A stretch of DNA of 64,000 nucleotides, taken from the NCBI RefSeq assembly GCF_900090285.1, contig NZ_LT607754.1, positions 868,001 to 932,000 on the forward strand. Direction: 5' to 3'. Position numbers and translations under genes: made by a program. Under the pieces are notes generated by a model. It saw only the letters and a list, made by a program, of their open reading frames with translations. It ran no database searches and had not been told where the DNA came from. Below are positions 61,301 to 64,000 of this stretch, one piece after another; within the stretch, counting starts at the first letter, position 1, and each line of letters starts with the position of its first letter. The stretch comes from Micromonospora inositola (lineage in GTDB: Bacteria > Actinomycetota > Actinomycetes > Mycobacteriales > Micromonosporaceae).

Positions 61301-63242
61301 GTGGACCACCGCGCTGGCGCTCGGCAGCATCGCGCTGATCGGCGTGGTGGTGGCCGCCCTGGCGCGGAGCCTCGCGCCGCCGCTGGTGGAGGACATCGAG
61401 ACCGACGGGATGCCGCCGCACCTGGTGCAGGTGGGCGGCGCGGCGGCGGGCGCCGCCCTGCTCGCGCTTCCCGGCGCGGTGGCGGCCCTGGCCGCCGAGT
61501 TCGGGCGCTCCCCGCAGGTGGTGGTCACCGGGGCGCTGGCCGCGTCCAGCCTCGGCCTGGCCGTGGTGGCGGTGGTCCGCCGGCACGTCCCGCAGTACCT
61601 GCCGTACGCGAGCGTGGCGGTGGTCGGCGGCGCGACCGTCAGCGCGCTGGCCGCGATCCTCACCGGCCTCCCCTCCGGGGTGTACGCGGCCGCGGCGGCG
61701 CTGCTCGGCGTGCTCGCCGAACTGGTCCGGGCGGCCACCACCCCGCCGGCCGGCTCGGCCCGGCCGGTACGCCGCTGGTCGGTGCTGCTGGGCGGGGCGC
61801 TGCGCCGGTTGCCGGACGACGGCGGTGAGCTGCGCTGGCGGGTCAGTCCGGCGGCCGGGGCGCTCGCGGCGGCGGCGCTGCCCACCGCCTTGGCGCTGGT
61901 GACGCTGGCCCCGCCGTTGGTGTTCGCGCTGGGGGAGCCGATGCGCGCGCTCTCCCAGGTCTGGCAGGGTCCACCGCCGGAGCTGCGCACTCCGCCGCCC
62001 GGCGCGGTCGACCCGACGCACGTGCTGACCGCGCTGCTGCTCACCGTGACCGCCGCGCTCGCCGCCACCGGGTTCACCGGCGGCCGGCGTTCCCGGGCCG
62101 TGCCGGTGGTGCTGCCCGGTGCCGCGGTGACCCTGCTGATCACCCCGGTGGCGCTCGGCCACGGCTGGCCCGAAAGCGCGCTGGCCGGGTTGGCGGTCTT
62201 CACCATCTCGATGCTGGGGCTGGCCCTGACCCCGCCACCGCCGCTGGCCGAGCCGGCCCGGTCGCTGCGGGTGACCCGGGTGCTGGTCTTCGCGATCGGG
62301 CTGGCCGCCGGCGGTGCCGGGCTGGCGGGCAGTCTCGCCACCCGGGAGTTGACCCTCTTCACCCTGGGCGGGGCGGTCGGCGTCGGTGCGGTCGCCGCGC
62401 TCTTCGGCACCACGCAGCGGGCCCGCATCCTCGGCTGGCTCTTCGCCTCGCTGATGGCGCAGCTTTTCGTGCTCACCCTCGGCCTGGTGGCGGGGCTGGC
62501 CGCCGTCTGGTCCGCGTTCGGGGTGCTGGCGGTGGGAGCGGTCCTGCAGGTCTTCGCCGCCACCCTGCCCCGGCTGCGCCGCCCGGAGGCGTTCCGGGAG
62601 GCGGCCACCGTGGAATGGAGCGGGTACGCCGCCGCCCTCATCGCGCTGGCCCTGGCCTTCGACTCCCCCCGGCACATCGCCGCGCTGCTGGCCGCCTGGG
62701 GTGCCGTCCTCGGGGTGGCCGCGAGCCGGCAGGGCCGCCGGCCGGTGGAGCGACTGATCCTGTTCTGGGCGGTGGTGGGCTGCGAGATCACCGCCTGGTG
62801 GATCCTAATGTGGGTGGCCGACGTGGCGCTGCCGGAGGCGTACACGCTGCCGTTCGCGGCGCTCGCCCTGCTGGTGGGGGTGCTGGAGCTGCGCCACCGG
62901 CCGGACCTGTCGAGTTGGATCGCGTACGGTCCGGCGCTGGTGGCCGCGTTCGTGCCGACCCTGGCCATCGTGCTGGCCACCGATTCCAGCATGCTGCGGC
63001 AGGTGCTGCTGCTGCTCGGCGCGGTGGCGGTGCTGATCTTCGGCTCGACCAGCCGGCAGCAGGCACCGGTTATCGTGGGCGCCACGGTCACCGCGATCGC
63101 GGCGGTGCACGCGTTGTTCAACCTCGGGCCGTGGCTGGTGCTGATCCCGGTCGGCTTCGTGCTGCTGGTGCTCGGGGCGAGCAACGAACGCCGCCGCCGC
63201 GCGCAGGAGCGCCTGCAGACGGCGTTGCGCGGCATGCGATGA
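58344..63242 (+). CDS. Large polytopic membrane protein with zinc ribbon (SCO7613-like)
   Basis: A 1632-residue protein. A zinc ribbon lies at residues 6-23 (CASCGREIKPAVICPHC), then a coiled coil (AEIERSIAEMKARDAEIARE) and a Pro/Arg-rich linker to about 150. The rest is a series of several dozen hydrophobic helices with short loops. Residues about 430-790 and 793-1150 are two copies of one membrane module, shown by LGRIASVAFPG / LARIAAVLAPG, AVRAVPEAARRGPQLA / AARAMPEEWRRGPVLG and FALPGAVAAF / LALPGAVAAL. Similar proteins are called SCO7613 C-terminal domain proteins; function is unknown. GTG start with GGAGGGG 4 bases upstream. Confidence 0.85.
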   Translation: MQTFRCASCGREIKPAVICPHCGADQPQWAEHLAEIERSIAEMKARDAEIAREQRQIAAKMQAALFQRDILAHAGEERIKQATRPRRVLRRRPGRRPPTATTGAPPRVPRQGTPPPGPDDLPPPPRSTPQWLDVDDPEHPPEASSREVQNIPLGLGALLLGVAAVVFAAVATSSMDALARLGVLLVATVLMLLAPPVLARRGLITTAETIAAVGLLLVPLAGYALWAVDRIGGASGAVFAGSIFLVTTLVAFGYAQWTGLRAPRFATVLAAQPVLPLLAYDRIIGPAGWALVLTVVAVVDLALARSAVVVERPVRRDLPTPPATAPARERAAAGRPETDPEESAEVLGAEESAAPAPGPARPVPWLGELTWVLHGAAVAVALAYAVTALLRADTVPVATGAGVVLLLAALVGLAGTLVLRRPPLPDVGAGIVTLAVIGALGRIASVAFPGRSLLLIAAVITITGLAVRAVPEAARRGPQLASAVALTVSGLVVAGGALRAGLAPVRAAMPAWAADLDRWRATLAAAVGPTGWQLAASAFLLTVAAVVALPPEIRREFAVLGAALTALAVPASLGLGWTTAPWPMLLAAVGIGVLGLAAESARSAVVHAVTATGLGLFGAGAALSRPALTAAALTTLFLAGALVSLAPRIRIAPAAADTVSGWAAGGAAFALPGAVAAFVTATVPTDPTPTPASLREVTVPVLAASFLGVCVTLGYAAIRQVAQRHLSLPHAVGTGLGALAVAAAAFGAPGTTSADAWVGSLLLVAAVLLFLAPSIDRGRRPDLSLDGSDLAAAATTVALIATLARIAAVLAPGGQLVVAAALVLMVAVAARAMPEEWRRGPVLGITVGGTLIGLIAGWTALRGGVGVLATPGPIWAGDLTGWPAAPTGGTTWQAPVALALLAVAAGILLPPPWRYDVAGVAVVLATIGTPAAFDLPWWSPVLVGAAVATVFGMAAVAAIDPRAALSRATVAGVVALHAAGAGLVRPWTTALALGSIALIGVVVAALARSLAPPLVEDIETDGMPPHLVQVGGAAAGAALLALPGAVAALAAEFGRSPQVVVTGALAASSLGLAVVAVVRRHVPQYLPYASVAVVGGATVSALAAILTGLPSGVYAAAAALLGVLAELVRAATTPPAGSARPVRRWSVLLGGALRRLPDDGGELRWRVSPAAGALAAAALPTALALVTLAPPLVFALGEPMRALSQVWQGPPPELRTPPPGAVDPTHVLTALLLTVTAALAATGFTGGRRSRAVPVVLPGAAVTLLITPVALGHGWPESALAGLAVFTISMLGLALTPPPPLAEPARSLRVTRVLVFAIGLAAGGAGLAGSLATRELTLFTLGGAVGVGAVAALFGTTQRARILGWLFASLMAQLFVLTLGLVAGLAAVWSAFGVLAVGAVLQVFAATLPRLRRPEAFREAATVEWSGYAAALIALALAFDSPRHIAALLAAWGAVLGVAASRQGRRPVERLILFWAVVGCEITAWWILMWVADVALPEAYTLPFAALALLVGVLELRHRPDLSSWIAYGPALVAAFVPTLAIVLATDSSMLRQVLLLLGAVAVLIFGSTSRQQAPVIVGATVTAIAAVHALFNLGPWLVLIPVGFVLLVLGASNERRRRAQERLQTALRGMR

Positions 63243-63400
63243 AGCGGAGGGTCGTGGGGCCTGCGTCCGGGGCGGGCAGTGTGGGCGCGGGTTCGACCGG
63301 GCGGGCCGGCCGAGGTTGACCGGGGAGTAGCGCTCTGAGCCCGGCCACGAGCGCGTGCGGCCGGACCGAGAAGCGCGGCGAGGCGGACAGGCGGGCTGGA
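63243..63400. other. Short gap between convergent genes
   Basis: 158 bases between the membrane protein and purE stops. No gene, strong hairpin or U-tract is seen. Confidence 0.5.
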
Positions 63401-63892
63401 TCAGCCGAGCGAGGCGCGGAGCGCGGCGTCCTTCTCGGCCACCAGCTCCTCCAGGCCCGCCTGGTACACGGCCATCCGCTGCAGCAGCGCCGGATCCGAG
63501 GCGGCAAGGATGCGCACGGCGAGCAGCCCGGCGTTACGGGCGTTGCCGATCGACACGGTGGCCACGGGCACGCCGGCCGGCATCTGCACGATGGACAGGA
63601 GCGAGTCCATCCCGTCGAGGTGCTTCAGCGGCACCGGCACGCCGATCACCGGTAGGGGCGTGACCGAGGCGACCATGCCGGGCAGGGCGGCCGCGCCGCC
63701 GGCACCGGCGATGATCACCTTGACGCCGCGGTCGGCGGCGTTTCGGCCGTACTCGATCATCTTGACCGGGGTGCGGTGCGCCGAGATCACCGCGACCTCG
63801 TACGGCACCTCGAACTCGTCCAGCGCCTCGGCGGCGGCCTTCATGGTCGGCCAGTCGGAGTCGCTGCCCATGATCAGCCCGACGGTGCTCAC
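63401..63892 (-). CDS. purE: N5-carboxyaminoimidazole ribonucleotide mutase
   Basis: A 163-residue class I PurE that converts N5-CAIR to CAIR in purine synthesis. The active-site loops are [28 protein letters not shown] (catalytic His) and [16 protein letters not shown], with [20 protein letters not shown] and [17 protein letters not shown] after them. Length is normal. GTG start overlaps the purK stop by 4 bases (GTGA), so the two successive enzymes are coupled. Confidence 0.96.
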   Translation of the reverse strand: MSTVGLIMGSDSDWPTMKAAAEALDEFEVPYEVAVISAHRTPVKMIEYGRNAADRGVKVIIAGAGGAAALPGMVASVTPLPVIGVPVPLKHLDGMDSLLSIVQMPAGVPVATVSIGNARNAGLLAVRILAASDPALLQRMAVYQAGLEELVAEKDAALRASLG

Positions 63893-64000
63893 TCGTGCCC
63901 CTCGCGCAGCCAGCGGGCGGCCCGCGCGGCCCGCGCCCGTACGTCGTCCAGGTCGTCGCCGAGCACCGTGACGTGCCCGATCTTGCGGCCGGGGCGCACC
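63889..64000 (-). CDS. purK: N5-carboxyaminoimidazole ribonucleotide synthase, C-terminal end
   Basis: Only the last 36 codons are in the window; the gene continues beyond the right edge. The frame ends with [20 protein letters not shown] and a helical Ala/Arg tail, the characteristic C-terminus of PurK (ATP-grasp enzyme making N5-CAIR from AIR, bicarbonate and ATP). It lies directly upstream of and overlapping purE, the usual order in actinobacteria. Confidence 0.9.
   Translation of the reverse strand, partial: VRPGRKIGHVTVLGDDLDDVRARAARAARWLREGHE

Overview
The window reads as chromosomal DNA of a very GC-rich actinomycete, most likely Micromonosporaceae (Micromonospora-like). This is inferred from strong G/C third positions, frequent GTG starts, coenzyme F420 genes (fbiC, cofD, cofE), a WhiB regulator, DUF3499, a TIGR03089 protein, an SCO6745-family protein and an SCO7613-like membrane protein. 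Both ends are cut inside genes: a cation diffusion facilitator on the left and purK on the right.

Layout. 0-4.8 kb: cation efflux start, SIS sugar-phosphate isomerase, Trm112-like protein, a single-pass surface protein, endonuclease V, a TPR protein and a DinB-like protein. 4.9-12.9 kb: a polymorphic-toxin module with a YbaB-like protein, a WXG100-like protein, a 1464-residue protein carrying a papain-fold (Tox-PL) domain and a RelA/SpoT-like C-terminus, and a candidate immunity gene. Divergent from it is a YrhB/YwqJ-deaminase/SUKH-3 fusion, followed by a GntR remnant and a MOSC protein. 12.9-23 kb: aldehyde dehydrogenases, gabT, a secreted protein made of two near-identical beta-barrel repeats, an SCO6745 protein, a uridine-kinase-like protein, and a GAF regulator / ExaC / DUF779 module. 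23-35.1 kb: a polyamine island. Seven overlapping genes (potD-A-B-C, FAD oxidoreductase, saccharopine-dehydrogenase-like protein, speB) run divergently from an Lrp/AsnC regulator and a putrescine-type aminotransferase group. 35.3-36.8 kb: DUF3499, a metallopeptidase-fold protein and whiB. 37-43 kb: DUF4331 cluster, fbiC, membrane protein. 43.6-48.8 kb: cofD-cofE, ArsR-type regulator, a conserved unknown protein, Nudix. 48.8-58.2 kb: manC, glycosyltransferase, TIGR03089, acetoacetyl-CoA synthetase, thioesterase, small membrane protein, acyl-CoA dehydrogenase, UDP-glucose dehydrogenase. 58.3-64 kb: a 1632-residue membrane protein, purE and purK.

How the genes work together. The polyamine genes can import putrescine/spermidine or release putrescine from agmatine, transaminate it to 4-aminobutanal, oxidise that to GABA (PatD) and pass it to succinate semialdehyde (GabT). 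Repeated ATTCCGTTGC and TGCGATAACC elements in the promoter regions suggest one Lrp-type regulon. The F420 genes cover the deazaflavin core (fbiC), lactyl transfer (cofD) and glutamylation (cofE). SIS, Trm112 and manC belong to the mannose/GDP-mannose neighbourhood known from Mycobacterium and Streptomyces, but here it is split, with manB not in view.

Several strong stem-loops mark operon ends, and the toxin module, the GntR remnant and the displaced mannose locus mark the accessory parts.
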